DNA of 64,000 nucleotides from Luteimonas sp. BLCC-B24 (GCF_028550595.1 NZ_JAQQGN010000010.1:28610-92609); one strand, 5' to 3'; positions 41,547 through 51,691 are shown, counted from the stretch's first letter. Made by a program: numbers and translations. Notes: generated by a model from the sequence alone, not told the origin.

Positions 41547-44500
41547 TCAGGCATCGTGGGTGCACTCGTCCTCGCGCACGCGGAACCACGCGGCGTACAG
41601 CGCGGGCAGGAAGATCAGCGTCAGCAGGGTCGCGACCGTCAGCCCGCCCATGATCGCGACCGCCATCGGCCCGAAGAACACGCTGCGCGAGAGCGGAATC
41701 ATCGCCAGGATCGCAGCGAGTGCGGTCAGCACGATCGGGCGGAACCGGCGCACCGTCGCGTCGACCACCGCGTCCCAGCGCGCGTGGCCGGCCGCGATGT
41801 CCTGCTCGATCTGGTCCACCAGGATGATCGAGTTACGCATGATCATGCCGGCCAGCGCGATCGTGCCGAGCATGGCGACGAAGCCGAACGGCACCCGGAA
41901 CACCAGCAGGAACAAGGTGACGCCGATCATGCCCAGCGGCGCGGTCAGCAGCACGAGCGCGCTGCGCGAGAAGCTGCGCAGCTGCAGCATCAACAGCGTC
42001 ACCACGACGAACAGGAACAGCGGCAGGCCGGCCTTGATCGAATCCTGGCCCTTGCCGGAATCCTCCACCGTTCCGCCGGTTTCCAGGCGATAGCCCGACG
42101 GCAGCTCCGCGCGGATCTGCTCGAGCGTGGGCAGGATCTGCGCTACCACGGTCGGCGGTGTGGCATCGCCGTGGATGTCGGCGCGCACCGTCACCGTGGG
42201 GAGGCGGTCGCGGTGCCAGATGATGCCGTCCTCGAACGTCGATTCCAGCCGCGCCACCTGGGCCAGCGCCACCGCCTGCCCGCTCGGCGTGGGGATGGCG
42301 AGACTGTCGAGCATGCCGAGCTGGCCGCGTTCCTCGGCGGGGCCGCGCATGACGATGCCGATCAGTTCGTTGCCCTCGCGGTAGGTACTGATCTGCATGC
42401 CCGACAGCGCGCTCGACAGGAACTGCGCCACCTGCTGCGAGCTCAGGCCGAGCACGCGTGCGCGCTCCTGGTCGATGACCAGGCGCACGACGCGGCTGGG
42501 CTCGTCCCAGTCGAGATTGACGTTGGCGACGTTGGGATTGGCGCGCACCTGCCCGGCGACCGCCTCGGCGATGGCGCGCACGCGCTCGACGTGCTCGCCC
42601 GAGACGCGCAGCTGCACCGGATAGCCCACCGGTGGCCCGGTCTCGAGCCGGGTCACGCGCAGCTGCAACTCCGGAAACACCGGGGCCACCTCGTCGATCA
42701 GCCAGGCGCGCACGCGTTCGCGCGCCGCGACATCGGTGGTGGTGATGACGAACTGGGCGAAGTTCGCCTGCGGCAGTTTCTGGTCCAGCGGCAGATAGAA
42801 GCGCGGGGAGCCGCTGCCCACATAGGCCACGCGGTAATCGATGCCGTCGCGGCCGTCGAGCATGGCATCGAGCCGCGCAGCCGCCGCCTCGGTCGCGCGC
42901 AGCGAACTGCCCTCGGCCAGTTCGACGTCGACCATCAACTCCAGCCGCGTCGAGTCGGGGAAGAACTGCTGGGGCACGAAGCGGAACAGCAGCAGCGATG
43001 CGACCAGCGCTGCGGCGGTCGCGCCGATGACCAGCCAGCGATGGCGCAGCGCCCAGTGCAGCCACGTGCGGAAGCGCCGGTAGAACGGCCGCTGGTAGGG
43101 ATCGTGGTCGTGCGCATGCGGCGCTCCTGGCGCCAGCGCGAATGCGAGGGCCGGCCAGCGATCCGCGGCCCGCGCGCGCGCATCACGCCAGCGCGCGGGC
43201 AGCGAGCCGGGCTTCGGCGGCTGCGGATGCGCGAGGTCGGGCAGCATCTTCTCGCCCAGCAACGGGATGAACAGCACCGCCGCGATCCACGATACGACGA
43301 GCGCGATCGTCACCACCTCGAACAGCGAGCGCGTGTATTCGCCGGTGCTCGACGCGGCGGTCGCGATCGGCAGGAAGCCGGCCGCGGTGACCAGGGTGCC
43401 GGTGAGCATGGGGAACGCGGTATGGGTCCATGCGTAGCTCGCCGCCGCGAGCCGGCTGTCGCCCTGCTCCATGCGGATGGCCATCATCTCCACGGCGATG
43501 ATCGCGTCGTCCACCATCAGGCCCAGCGCCAGCACCAGCGCGCCGAGCGAGATCTTGTGCAGGCCGATGTCGAACTGGTCCATCGCGATGAAGGTCATCG
43601 CCAGCACCAGCGGAATCGACACCGCGACCACCAGGCCGGTGCGGAAGCCCAGCGAGACGAAGCTCACCAGCAGCACGATGATCACCGCCTCGGCCAGCAC
43701 CTTGACGAACTCGCCCACCGAGTCGCGCACGGCGCGCGGCTGGTCGGACACCTGGCGCAGCTGCATGCCCGCCGGCAGCGTCTCCTGCAGACGGGCGAAT
43801 TCGCGCTCGAGCGTGCGCCCCAGTCGCAGGATGTCGCCACCGTCGTGCATCGCCACCGCGATGCCGATCGCATCCTCGCCCATGAACCGCATCCGCGGCG
43901 CGGCCGGGTCGGCGAAGCCGCGTTCGACCGTGGCGATGTCACCGAGGCGCACGGTGCGGTCGCCGGCGCGGATCGGGAATGCGCGGATCGCCTCGACCGA
44001 GTCGAACGCGCCGTCCACGCGCAGCGGCACGCGCACGTCGTCGGTTTCGTAGAACCCGGCCGCGGCGATCGCGTTCTGCTCGGCCAGCGCCTGCTGCACC
44101 TGGGCCATCGAGACCCCCAGGGTGGCCAGGCGCGTATTGCTGAGTTCGATCCAGACCTTCTCGTCCTGCAGGCCGACCATCTCCACCTTGCCGACATCGG
44201 GCACCTGCTGCAGTTCGCGCTGGATGCGGTCGGCGTAGTCCTTCTTGATCGCGTAGTCGAAGCCTTCGCCGGTGAGCGCATAGATGTTGCCGAAGGTGTC
44301 GCCGAACTCGTCGTTGAAGAACGGGCCCACGATGTCCTGCGGCAGTTGCGGCCGGAGATCGCCGACCTTCTTGCGCACCTGGTACCAGAGGTCGGGAATC
44401 TGCGCCGAGCGCATGTCGTCGCGCGCATGGAAGACGATCTGCGATTCGCCGGCGCGCGAGTACGAGCTGACGAACTCGTAGTCGCCGGTTTCCATCAGCA

Positions 44501-44717
44501 CGCGCTCGATGCGTTCGGTGACCTGGCGCGAGACCTGCTCGGCCGTCGCGCCCGGCCACTGGGTCTGGATCACCATCGCCTTGAAGGTGAAGGGCGGATC
44601 CTCGGACTGGCCGAGCCGGCCGTAGGAGAAGATGCCCGCCACCGCGACGACGAGCATCATGTACAGCACCAGGGTGCGGTTGCCGAGCGCCCATTCGGAC
44701 AGGTTGAAACGGCTCAT
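41547..44717 (-). CDS. RND-family multidrug efflux permease
   Basis: 1056 aa inner-membrane proton antiporter. N-terminal TM1 (LVLYMMLVVAVAGIFSYGRL) and a porter domain are followed by TM2-6. TM4 has the conserved acidic pair in LGLMVDDAIIAVEMMA. A central cytoplasmic loop has a histidine/aspartate-rich stretch (PHAHDHDPY). The second half repeats the layout (LVLLTAPLGMIGVTLFLLVF, GMIMRNSIILVDQIEQD). It works with the adaptor gene just upstream and a TolC-type channel. The substrate is unknown; the sequence resembles the drug/hydrophobe branch rather than the metal branch. Confidence 0.93.
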   Translation of the reverse strand: MSRFNLSEWALGNRTLVLYMMLVVAVAGIFSYGRLGQSEDPPFTFKAMVIQTQWPGATAEQVSRQVTERIERVLMETGDYEFVSSYSRAGESQIVFHARDDMRSAQIPDLWYQVRKKVGDLRPQLPQDIVGPFFNDEFGDTFGNIYALTGEGFDYAIKKDYADRIQRELQQVPDVGKVEMVGLQDEKVWIELSNTRLATLGVSMAQVQQALAEQNAIAAAGFYETDDVRVPLRVDGAFDSVEAIRAFPIRAGDRTVRLGDIATVERGFADPAAPRMRFMGEDAIGIAVAMHDGGDILRLGRTLEREFARLQETLPAGMQLRQVSDQPRAVRDSVGEFVKVLAEAVIIVLLVSFVSLGFRTGLVVAVSIPLVLAMTFIAMDQFDIGLHKISLGALVLALGLMVDDAIIAVEMMAIRMEQGDSRLAAASYAWTHTAFPMLTGTLVTAAGFLPIATAASSTGEYTRSLFEVVTIALVVSWIAAVLFIPLLGEKMLPDLAHPQPPKPGSLPARWRDARARAADRWPALAFALAPGAPHAHDHDPYQRPFYRRFRTWLHWALRHRWLVIGATAAALVASLLLFRFVPQQFFPDSTRLELMVDVELAEGSSLRATEAAAARLDAMLDGRDGIDYRVAYVGSGSPRFYLPLDQKLPQANFAQFVITTTDVAARERVRAWLIDEVAPVFPELQLRVTRLETGPPVGYPVQLRVSGEHVERVRAIAEAVAGQVRANPNVANVNLDWDEPSRVVRLVIDQERARVLGLSSQQVAQFLSSALSGMQISTYREGNELIGIVMRGPAEERGQLGMLDSLAIPTPSGQAVALAQVARLESTFEDGIIWHRDRLPTVTVRADIHGDATPPTVVAQILPTLEQIRAELPSGYRLETGGTVEDSGKGQDSIKAGLPLFLFVVVTLLMLQLRSFSRSALVLLTAPLGMIGVTLFLLVFRVPFGFVAMLGTIALAGMIMRNSIILVDQIEQDIAAGHARWDAVVDATVRRFRPIVLTALAAILAMIPLSRSVFFGPMAVAIMGGLTVATLLTLIFLPALYAAWFRVREDECTHDA

Positions 44718-44868
44718 GCGCGGTGCACCGCTGTGGGCTCAGGCGAAGACGCGGCTGCGGCCGCGGCGTCGCGCATGCGCCTGAAAGACGCGCGCGCCGG
44801 ACGCCGACCGCCAGCCGGCGGGGATGGCGCGTCGACGCGCGCCGCGCGCGACCGGCCTGCCATGGCGG

Positions 44869-46017
44869 TCATTGCCCTGCCGCCGGCACGGTCGTCTGCA
44901 GCGCCACGGGCCGGTTCTCGCGGTCGACCGGCGCCACCCGCTGCCCGTCGCGCAGCAGATGCCCGCCGGCCGCGACCACCAGTGCATCGGGAGCCAGCCC
45001 CGACAGCACGGTGACGCTGCGTGCGCCGTAGGCGCCGGTCTCCACGGCGACCGAGCGCAAGGTGCCGCTGTCGCGGTCCACGACCCACACCGCCTTGCCG
45101 CCGTCGGCGCCGGGCTGGATCGCGGTCAGCGGCACCTGCAGCGCACCGGCCGCGCGCGTGCCGGCCAGGTGCACACGCGCGCTCTGGCCGAGTTCGAGAC
45201 CGTCGACGGCGTCACCGGTGAGCGCCACGCGCGCGGCATAGGTGCGCACCTGGGGATCGGCGGCCGCGGCGATCTCGCGGATCGTGCCCGGCACGCGCAC
45301 ACCGGGCCGGTTCCACAGTTCGATCTCGGCCGGCTGGCCGATCGCGTATGCGCCGATCTGCGATTCGGGCAGCGCGATCGCGACTTCGCGCCCCCCGTCC
45401 CCGGCGAGCATGAAGATCGTCTGCCCGGCCGCGACCACCTGCCCGGCTTCGGCCTCGCGGCTCGCGATCACGCCGTCACGCGGCGCCCGCAGTTGCGTGT
45501 AGCCGGCCTGGTTGCCGGCGACGTCGGCCTGCGCGCGGGCCGCGCGCAGCTGCGACTGCGCCGCCGTGTAGGCCGCGTCCTGGGCGTCCATCTGCGAACG
45601 GCTGATCAGCTGCTGGTCGACGAGCGCGGCATAGCGCGCGCGGTCGGTGCGGGCGCGGGCGTACTCGCCTTCGGCCGCGGCCACCTGGGCCTGCGCCGAT
45701 TGCTGCTGCAGGCGCAGATCGCCGGGATCGATCTCGGCCAGCACCTGACCCCGGCGCACCTGGGCGCCCGCGTCGACATCGCGCCGGATCAGTTGTCCGC
45801 CGACCTGGAACGCCAGCGCGCTTTCCTCGCGCGCCCGGATCTCGCCGGAGAACGTCGCGCCGCCGAAGGCGTCCGCCGCCGCGGGCGTGGTCACGAGCAC
45901 CGGGCGCGGCGCCGGTTCGGGCGCGCTGCGGTCACCGCAGGCGGCCAGTGCGAGCACACCGGCAGCCAGCAGGGGCCATGCGTGGCGGGTGGGGCGGATC
46001 GGAGTCAGGCGGCGCAT
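44869..46017 (-). CDS. RND efflux periplasmic adaptor lipoprotein
   Basis: 382 aa membrane-fusion protein. Lipoprotein signal with lipobox LALAAC (~residue 27), lipoyl/barrel-sandwich halves (GGQLIRRDVDAGAQVRRGQV and LRAPRDGVIASREAEAGQVV), and an alpha-hairpin between them (~100-170). A beta-barrel and membrane-proximal domain follow. Same strand as the permease, 150 bases upstream of it, so the two form an operon divergent from the TetR gene. Confidence 0.93.
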   Translation of the reverse strand: MRRLTPIRPTRHAWPLLAAGVLALAACGDRSAPEPAPRPVLVTTPAAADAFGGATFSGEIRAREESALAFQVGGQLIRRDVDAGAQVRRGQVLAEIDPGDLRLQQQSAQAQVAAAEGEYARARTDRARYAALVDQQLISRSQMDAQDAAYTAAQSQLRAARAQADVAGNQAGYTQLRAPRDGVIASREAEAGQVVAAGQTIFMLAGDGGREVAIALPESQIGAYAIGQPAEIELWNRPGVRVPGTIREIAAAADPQVRTYAARVALTGDAVDGLELGQSARVHLAGTRAAGALQVPLTAIQPGADGGKAVWVVDRDSGTLRSVAVETGAYGARSVTVLSGLAPDALVVAAGGHLLRDGQRVAPVDRENRPVALQTTVPAAGQ

Positions 46018-46038
46018 CGCGACCGTCCAGCGAAGGGG

Positions 46039-46054
46039 GATACGGACGCGTATC
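46039..46054. promoter_or_regulatory. Putative TetR operator in the divergent promoter region
   Basis: A palindrome GATACG-GACG-CGTATC lies in the 74-base gap between the adaptor and regulator genes. A TATAGT-like -10 (46077-46082) just before the tetR start suggests autoregulation. Inferred from position and symmetry only. Confidence 0.45.
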
Positions 46055-46091
46055 GTATATTTTCAGAACTGATTGGTATAGTATTAGCGCA

Positions 46092-46778
46092 ATGAACAAT
46101 CGCCCCGCCCCCGTTGCCGACGCCGCCGCGGAATCGCGCACGTCGGGACCCGGTCGCCCCAAGGATCTCGCCAAGCGGGCGGCGATCCTGCAGGCCGCCG
46201 AACGGATGTTCCTGCAGCAGGGCTACGAGGGCGTCAGCATGGACCAGATCGCGGCCGAGGCCGGCGTGTCCAAGCTCACCGTCTACAGTCATTTCGGCGA
46301 CAAGGACACTTTGTTCACCGAGGCCGCGGCCGCGTATTGCGAGCAGCAGATGCCGGCCTCGGTGTTCGAACCGGCGCCGGCCACGCCGATCCGCCAGCGC
46401 CTGATCGAAGTGGCCGAGGCCTTCTTCGCCATGGTCGGTTCGCCCGAAGCGATCGCCGGCCACCGTCTGCTGTGCACACCGCAGATGGTGGAAAAGCGCC
46501 TCCCGCAGCGGTTCTGGAAGAGCGGCCCGGAGCGCGTGCAGGCCGCGTTCGCGGCGCTGCTGCGCCGGCGCATCGAAACCGGCGATCTGGACATCGACGA
46601 CGCCGAGGTGGACACGGCCGCCGCCCAGTTCTTCGTGCTGCTCAAGGGCGACCTGCACCAGCGCATGGTGTTCGACTGCGACGGGGCCGGCGACTGCGCG
46701 GCCCAGCGGCGCGCGCACCTCGAGGCGTCAGTGACGATGTTCCTGCGCGCCTACGGGCGCGACCGTCCCGGCCGCTGA
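46092..46778 (+). CDS. TetR/AcrR-family repressor
   Basis: 228 aa. The helix-turn-helix is at ~27-75 (AAILQAAERMFLQQGYEGVS, MDQIAAEAGVSKLTVYSHFG). A ligand-binding C-terminal domain of the AcrR type follows. It lies divergent to the RND operon and is its most likely repressor, with an efflux substrate as probable inducer. ATG 46092 was chosen; the frame is open upstream into the adaptor gene. Confidence 0.92.
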   Translation: MNNRPAPVADAAAESRTSGPGRPKDLAKRAAILQAAERMFLQQGYEGVSMDQIAAEAGVSKLTVYSHFGDKDTLFTEAAAAYCEQQMPASVFEPAPATPIRQRLIEVAEAFFAMVGSPEAIAGHRLLCTPQMVEKRLPQRFWKSGPERVQAAFAALLRRRIETGDLDIDDAEVDTAAAQFFVLLKGDLHQRMVFDCDGAGDCAAQRRAHLEASVTMFLRAYGRDRPGR

Positions 46779-46912
46779 GGGGCCCGGACCACGCCCTGCA
46801 TGCCGTCGGTGCCGGTGACTTCCGGCACTGCGTGAACCGAAGTGCCCCCGCGATGATGACCCGGCCGGCGACCGCTAGAATTGCGCGCTGGCGAACGAAG
46901 GAAACCGCAACG

Positions 46913-47575
46913 ATGACGATCGACTACGCCAAGGCCCGCGCGGCGATGGTGGAACAACAGGTCCGACCCTGGGACGTGCTCGACCCGCGCGTGCTCGAGA
47001 CGATTGCCCGCGTGCCGCGCGAGGCGTTCGTCGCCGATGCACACCGGGCACTGGCCTATGCCGACCTCGCGCTGCCGCTCGGCCACGGCGAGACCATGCT
47101 CAAGCCCGTGGTCGAAGGCCGCGCGCTGCAGGCGCTGGGCCTGGCGCCGGACGAGAGCGTGCTGCAGATCGGCACCGGCAGCGGCTACCTCGCCGCGTGT
47201 CTCGGCTACCTGGCGCGCGACGTGGTGTCGCTCGAGCGTCACGCCGACCTCGCCGATGCCGCGCGCAGCCGGCTGACCGCGCAGGGCATCGCCAACGTCG
47301 ACGTCGTCGCGGCCGATGCCTTCGCATGGACCAATGACCGCCGCTTCGACGCGATCTGCGTCGGCGCCGCCGCCGAAATCGTGCCGGCCGGCTTCCTCGA
47401 GTGGCTGCGTCCGGGCGGCCGGATGTTCATCGTGCGCGGTGTCGCGCCGGCGATGGAAGCGGTGCTGGTCACGCGCGCGGGCGAGGGCGTCAACGCGCCG
47501 CGCATCGAATCGTTGTTCGAAACCGAACTCGCCTATCTCGCGGGTGCCGCGCCGGTGCCGCGCTTCTCCTTCTGA
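46913..47575 (+). CDS. Protein-L-isoaspartate O-methyltransferase family protein
   Basis: 220 aa. The SAM-dependent methyltransferase core has motif I as VLQIGTGSGYLAACLGYLA, preceded by GHGETMLKPVVEGRALQALG. The usual Pcm has SQP in the substrate region; here it is replaced by GETMLKP, so true repair activity toward isoaspartyl residues is uncertain. The gene lies 20 bases upstream of tolC, an order seen in Xanthomonads. Confidence 0.88.
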   Translation: MTIDYAKARAAMVEQQVRPWDVLDPRVLETIARVPREAFVADAHRALAYADLALPLGHGETMLKPVVEGRALQALGLAPDESVLQIGTGSGYLAACLGYLARDVVSLERHADLADAARSRLTAQGIANVDVVAADAFAWTNDRRFDAICVGAAAEIVPAGFLEWLRPGGRMFIVRGVAPAMEAVLVTRAGEGVNAPRIESLFETELAYLAGAAPVPRFSF

Positions 47576-47595
47576 TCGTTCCCAAGGATCTCCCG

Positions 47596-48954
47596 ATGTT
47601 CCGCCGCCCCCTGTTCCTGTCGCTCGCGCTGGCGCTGACGTCCAGCCCGCTGCTGGCCGCTGATCTCGTCCAGACCTACGAACTGGCCCGCACCAACGAC
47701 CCCACGCTGTCGATCGCCGAATCGCAGCGCCTGTCGACCCGCGAAGGCGCGGTGCAGGCACGCGGCGCGCTGCTGCCGCAGATCGGCGGCAGTGCATCGT
47801 TGACCGACACGCGTGCTGCTGGCGTGTCCGGCCATCTGCGCCGCCGCAGTTACGGCGTCAGCGCCAACCAGGTGCTGTTCGACTGGGGCCAGATCGCCAC
47901 GTTGCGCTCGCAGCAGGCGTTGAGCACCGCGGCGGACTTCCAGCTCGATGCCGACAACGATGCACTGATCACGCGCACCGCGGCGGCGTACTTCGACGTG
48001 CTGATCGCCACCGAAACCCTGGCCGCGGCCGAGGCGGCCGAGGCGGCATTCCGCCGCCAGTTCGATTTCGCCGACAAGCGTCTCGAGGTGGGCCTGGCAC
48101 CGATCACCGACGTGCACGAGGCCCGCGCGCAGTACGACGGCGCCCGCGCCAACACCATCGTCCAGCGCAACGCACTGCAGGATGCCTACCAGGCCCTGGC
48201 CGAGATCACCGGCTCGGAAATCCGCGATCTTCGCGGCCTGCCGGACGACTTCACGCCGCAGCTGCCGGAAGGCCGCGACGCCGAGGCCTGGGTGGCCACC
48301 GCGCTCGCGCAGAATCCGCAGCTGCAGGCACTGCGTTACCAGGTCACGGCGTCCGAACACGGCGTGACCGCTGCGCGATCCGCGCACTTGCCCACGCTGG
48401 ATCTGGGCGCGAGCTACAGCAACAGCAGCTCCTGGGGCGAACGCAACCTTGCATCGCAGCAGCTCGAATCCGAAGGCAACAGCATCGGCATCACGCTGAC
48501 CGTGCCGATCTTCACCGGCGGCATCACCCAGTCGCGCGTGCGCCAGTCGATCGCCCAGCGCGACATCACCGCCGACCAGTACGAGGCGCAGCGCCGCGCG
48601 ATCGAGCGCAACACGCGTAACGCCTACCAGGGTCTCGTCGCCGGCATCACCGAGGTCGAAGCGCGTCGCCTGGCCCTGGTGTCGGCCAACAGTGCCTACG
48701 AGGCCTCCCAGGTCGGCCTGGAAGTCGGCACGCGCACCGTCATCGACGTGCTGATCAACCAGCAGAACCTGTTCTCGGCGCGTCAGCAGTACGCGTTCGC
48801 CAAGTACAACTTCCTGCAGAGCCGGCTGCTGCTGGAGCAGGCCGCGGGCACGCTGGACATCGGCAACCTGCAGGACATCAACCGTCAGCTGACGGTCGAC
48901 GTCGCCAGCATGGGCGCAGCCACGGGCACCGGCGAGGCGAATCCGCCGCAGTAA
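47596..48954 (+). CDS. tolC: TolC-family outer-membrane channel
   Basis: 452 aa. Signal peptide (RRPLFLSLALALTSSPLLA, cleavage before ADLVQ). The duplicated TolC fold follows: YELARTNDPTLSIAESQ and the second-half counterpart TALAQNPQLQALRYQVTASE, with long coiled-coil helices and LEVGTRTVIDVLINQQNLF near the end. It forms the exit duct for type I secretion and RND pumps, so it may serve the efflux system 1.5 kb upstream and the RTX protein at the window start. A perfect 11-bp inverted repeat (48978-49002) after the stop, inside the waaA 3' end, may act as a weak terminator. Confidence 0.93.
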   Translation: MFRRPLFLSLALALTSSPLLAADLVQTYELARTNDPTLSIAESQRLSTREGAVQARGALLPQIGGSASLTDTRAAGVSGHLRRRSYGVSANQVLFDWGQIATLRSQQALSTAADFQLDADNDALITRTAAAYFDVLIATETLAAAEAAEAAFRRQFDFADKRLEVGLAPITDVHEARAQYDGARANTIVQRNALQDAYQALAEITGSEIRDLRGLPDDFTPQLPEGRDAEAWVATALAQNPQLQALRYQVTASEHGVTAARSAHLPTLDLGASYSNSSSWGERNLASQQLESEGNSIGITLTVPIFTGGITQSRVRQSIAQRDITADQYEAQRRAIERNTRNAYQGLVAGITEVEARRLALVSANSAYEASQVGLEVGTRTVIDVLINQQNLFSARQQYAFAKYNFLQSRLLLEQAAGTLDIGNLQDINRQLTVDVASMGAATGTGEANPPQ

Positions 48955-48966
48955 ACCGCTCCGGTC

Positions 48967-50304
48967 TCAATCCTTCGACGGCGCGGATCGCATCCGCGCC
49001 GTTGTCGTCTGCGGGGCCGGAAGATCGGCCTCGATCAGGGCCAGCGTGCGTTGCAGCGCACCGCGGCCGGCGGCCACCAGCTCGCGACCGGCCTCGGCCA
49101 TCGACGCCCGCGCGCCGGCATCGCCGAGCAGTTCGGCCAGATGTGTGTGCACCGCGTCGGCATCGGCACCGATGCGCAACGCACCGGCCTTGCCCAGCTG
49201 GCGCGCGATGTCGGTGAAGTTCTGCAGGTGCGGGCCGGTGACCACGGGCACGCCGACCGCGGCCGGTTCGAGCAGGTTGTGGCCGCCGATGTCCTGCAGG
49301 CTGCCGCCGACGAAAGCCACGTCGGCGCAGGCGAAGAACGCGCCGAGTTCACCCAGGGTGTCGAGCACGAAGACGTCGTCACCGGCGTCCGGCCACGTGG
49401 TCATCGCGCGCGTGGCCACGCGCCAGCCGGCCTCGACCGCCAGTTGCGCCGCACCGCGGAAGCGCTCGGGGTGCCGCGGCGCCCAGACCAGCAGCAGATC
49501 CGGCCAGCGCGCGCGCAGCCGGCGATGCAGATCGATGACGATGGCCTCTTCGCCCGGATGCGTGCTGGCCGCGATCCAGACCGGCCGGGTCCCTGCGCGC
49601 GCGGTGAATTGGGCCGCCAGCGCCGCGACCGCGGACTCGTCGATGGCGATGTCGAACTTGAGGTTGCCGGTGTCGAACACGCGCTCGCGCAAGGCGCCCA
49701 GCTTGACGAAGCGGCGGCCGTCGTCGGACGACTGCGTGGCGACCTTGCCGACGGTGCGCAGCGCCCGGCCCACCAGTGGGCGCAGCACCCGGTAGCCCCG
49801 CAGCGAGCGGGCGGACAGCCGCGCATTGACGATCGCGACCGGAATGCCCGCGTCGCGGCAGCAGAACAGCAGGTTCGGCCACAGTTCGGTCTCGACGATC
49901 AGACCGACCGCAGGCCGGAAATGCGCCAGGAACCGGCGCACGGCGCCCGACAGGTCATAGGGCAGGTAGACGTGCTCGACGCGGCTGCCCCACAGTGCAC
50001 GCACGCGCTCGGAGCCGGTCGGCGTGATCGTGGTCACCAGCACGCGACGCGCAGGATCACGCGCCAGCAGCGCATTGATCAACGGCGCCGCCGCATTGAC
50101 CTCGCCCACCGACACCGCGTGCACCCAGACCGGCGTGGGCCGCGGTTCGACGCTGTAGACGCCGTAGCGCTCGTTCCAGCGCTGGAGATAGGCCGGCTGG
50201 CGGAAGCCGCGCCAGATCAGGTGATACACCGTGACCGGTGCGAGCACGACCAGCAGGGTCGAATACAGGCCGCGCAGCAGGCGTTCGATGAGGTCGGGCG
50301 GCAT
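48967..50304 (-). CDS. waaA: 3-Deoxy-D-manno-octulosonic acid (Kdo) transferase
   Basis: 445 aa GT30 enzyme adding Kdo to lipid IVA at the inner-membrane surface. N-terminal membrane anchor (YSTLLVVLAPVTVYHLIW), then WVHAVSVGEVNAAAPLI with the catalytic glutamate, VETELWPNLLFCCRDAGIP, and the C-terminal nucleotide-sugar half (VFVLDTLGELGAFFACADVA, GGSLQDIGGHNLLEPAAVG). Convergent with tolC; divergent from the acyltransferase gene. Confidence 0.95.
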   Translation of the reverse strand: MPPDLIERLLRGLYSTLLVVLAPVTVYHLIWRGFRQPAYLQRWNERYGVYSVEPRPTPVWVHAVSVGEVNAAAPLINALLARDPARRVLVTTITPTGSERVRALWGSRVEHVYLPYDLSGAVRRFLAHFRPAVGLIVETELWPNLLFCCRDAGIPVAIVNARLSARSLRGYRVLRPLVGRALRTVGKVATQSSDDGRRFVKLGALRERVFDTGNLKFDIAIDESAVAALAAQFTARAGTRPVWIAASTHPGEEAIVIDLHRRLRARWPDLLLVWAPRHPERFRGAAQLAVEAGWRVATRAMTTWPDAGDDVFVLDTLGELGAFFACADVAFVGGSLQDIGGHNLLEPAAVGVPVVTGPHLQNFTDIARQLGKAGALRIGADADAVHTHLAELLGDAGARASMAEAGRELVAAGRGALQRTLALIEADLPAPQTTTARMRSAPSKD

Positions 50305-50427
50305 CGCGACAGGATAGCGGATGGGCGCGCGCGGATCGGATGTCGGCTGTCGCCGCGCAGGGATCGGGGACGGCGCGCTTCACCGCGTACGCGCGGTGCG
50401 TCGACATGCAGCTTCTACAATGGCCGC

Positions 50428-51345
50428 ATGTCCTCCGCGCCCCCGGCCCGTCCCCGTCCACCGCTTGCGCCCCGGCACTGGCCCGCCTGGTGCGGCATCG
50501 GCCTGATGGCGCTGGCCGCGCGTCTGCCCTGGTCCTTGCAGCGCGTGCTCGGCCGTCTGCTCGGCGACGTGCTGCGGCAGGTTCTGTCCGGTCGCCGGCG
50601 CATCGCCGCACGCAATCTCGATCTCTGCCTGCCGGATCTCGATGCCGCCGCGCGCGCCGATCTGCTGCGCGCCCATTTCCATTCGCTCGGCATCGGCCTG
50701 TTCGAATTCGCGCGGGCCTGGTGGGGCTCGGTCGCGCCCTTGCGCCGCGGCCTCGTCGTCGAGGGACTCGAACACATCGAGGCCGCGCGCGCCGGCGGCC
50801 GCGGCGTCATCGTGGTCTCGGGCCACTTCACCACGCTCGAGGTCTGCGGCCGGCTGATGTGCGACCACGTGCCGCTGGCCGGCATGTATCGCCCGCACAC
50901 CGAGGCGGCGATGGAATGGGCGGTGCGTCGTGGCCGCGAGCGCTACGCGGCGGCCATGTTTCCCAAGCGCGACGTCCGCGGCACCGTGCGGCATCTCAAA
51001 CGCGGCGGCCTGCTCTGGTACGCACCCGACCAGGACCCCAGCGGTGGCGACGCGGTCTACGTGCCGTTCTTCGGCCGGCCTGCGCACAGCCTGACGTCGA
51101 CCCATCAGCTGGCGCGCATGTCGGGCGCGGCGGTCGTGCTGTTCGGCCATCGCCGGCGCGCCGACGGCGGCTACACGCTGACGCTGTCGCCCGCGCTCGC
51201 CCCCTATCCGTCCGATGACGCGACCGCGGACACCGCGGCGGTCATGGCCGGGATCGAAGCGATGGCGCGTGCGGCGCCGGACCAGTACCTGTGGATCCAT
51301 CGCCGGTTCAAGCGGCAGCCCGACGGCGTCGCCCTCTACGACTGA
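50428..51345 (+). CDS. Lipid A biosynthesis lauroyl acyltransferase family protein
   Basis: 305 aa LpxL/HtrB-type enzyme. A hydrophobic N-terminal segment (WCGIGLMALAARLPWSLQ) anchors it. The catalytic HX4E motif is in VVSGHFTTLEVCG, followed by MYRPHTEAAMEWAVRRGR and WYAPDQDPSGGDAVYVPFFG, then YLWIHRRFKRQPDG at the C-terminus. It transfers a secondary acyl chain to Kdo-lipid A, fitting its place next to waaA. The 346 bases after it show no supported gene. Confidence 0.92.
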   Translation: MSSAPPARPRPPLAPRHWPAWCGIGLMALAARLPWSLQRVLGRLLGDVLRQVLSGRRRIAARNLDLCLPDLDAAARADLLRAHFHSLGIGLFEFARAWWGSVAPLRRGLVVEGLEHIEAARAGGRGVIVVSGHFTTLEVCGRLMCDHVPLAGMYRPHTEAAMEWAVRRGRERYAAAMFPKRDVRGTVRHLKRGGLLWYAPDQDPSGGDAVYVPFFGRPAHSLTSTHQLARMSGAAVVLFGHRRRADGGYTLTLSPALAPYPSDDATADTAAVMAGIEAMARAAPDQYLWIHRRFKRQPDGVALYD

Positions 51346-51691
51346 CGGCCACGCGCGCCGGCATCGCCGGCCGTGCGGTGGATCCGCACGTGGCGGATCG
51401 CGTCGAGGTGCGTCCTGCAGCGGGACGCCTTCTGCATGTCCAGGTGTCGGACCCGCGGTCCGCCGCCTGGCGTGCGTCCGGCGACCACGCGCAGTGCGCG
51501 TCGAACGCGCGTGCGTCGGGTCGGCTGGCTTCCCGCGGTCACGCCGCCTCCACGGCCGCGACCCGGCGCGGTCCATTCCCGAACCGTCCGGAAATGTCAG
51601 CCCCCGGGCCCGGCGCCGCACATGCCGCGCTGGGCATCCCACACATCCGGTCGAGCGCGACCGAGCGCTCCGCGACGACGGCAGAACATCT

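Noticed and set aside
41556..45014. A 1152-aa plus-strand frame across the RND operon
   Set aside because: Mirror of the permease codons; composition (R, H, D, Q rich) is that of an antisense shadow.
51346..51691. Possible gene between the acyltransferase and ligase-like genes
   Set aside because: Frames there are arginine/proline-rich, lack ribosome sites and match nothing recognisable.
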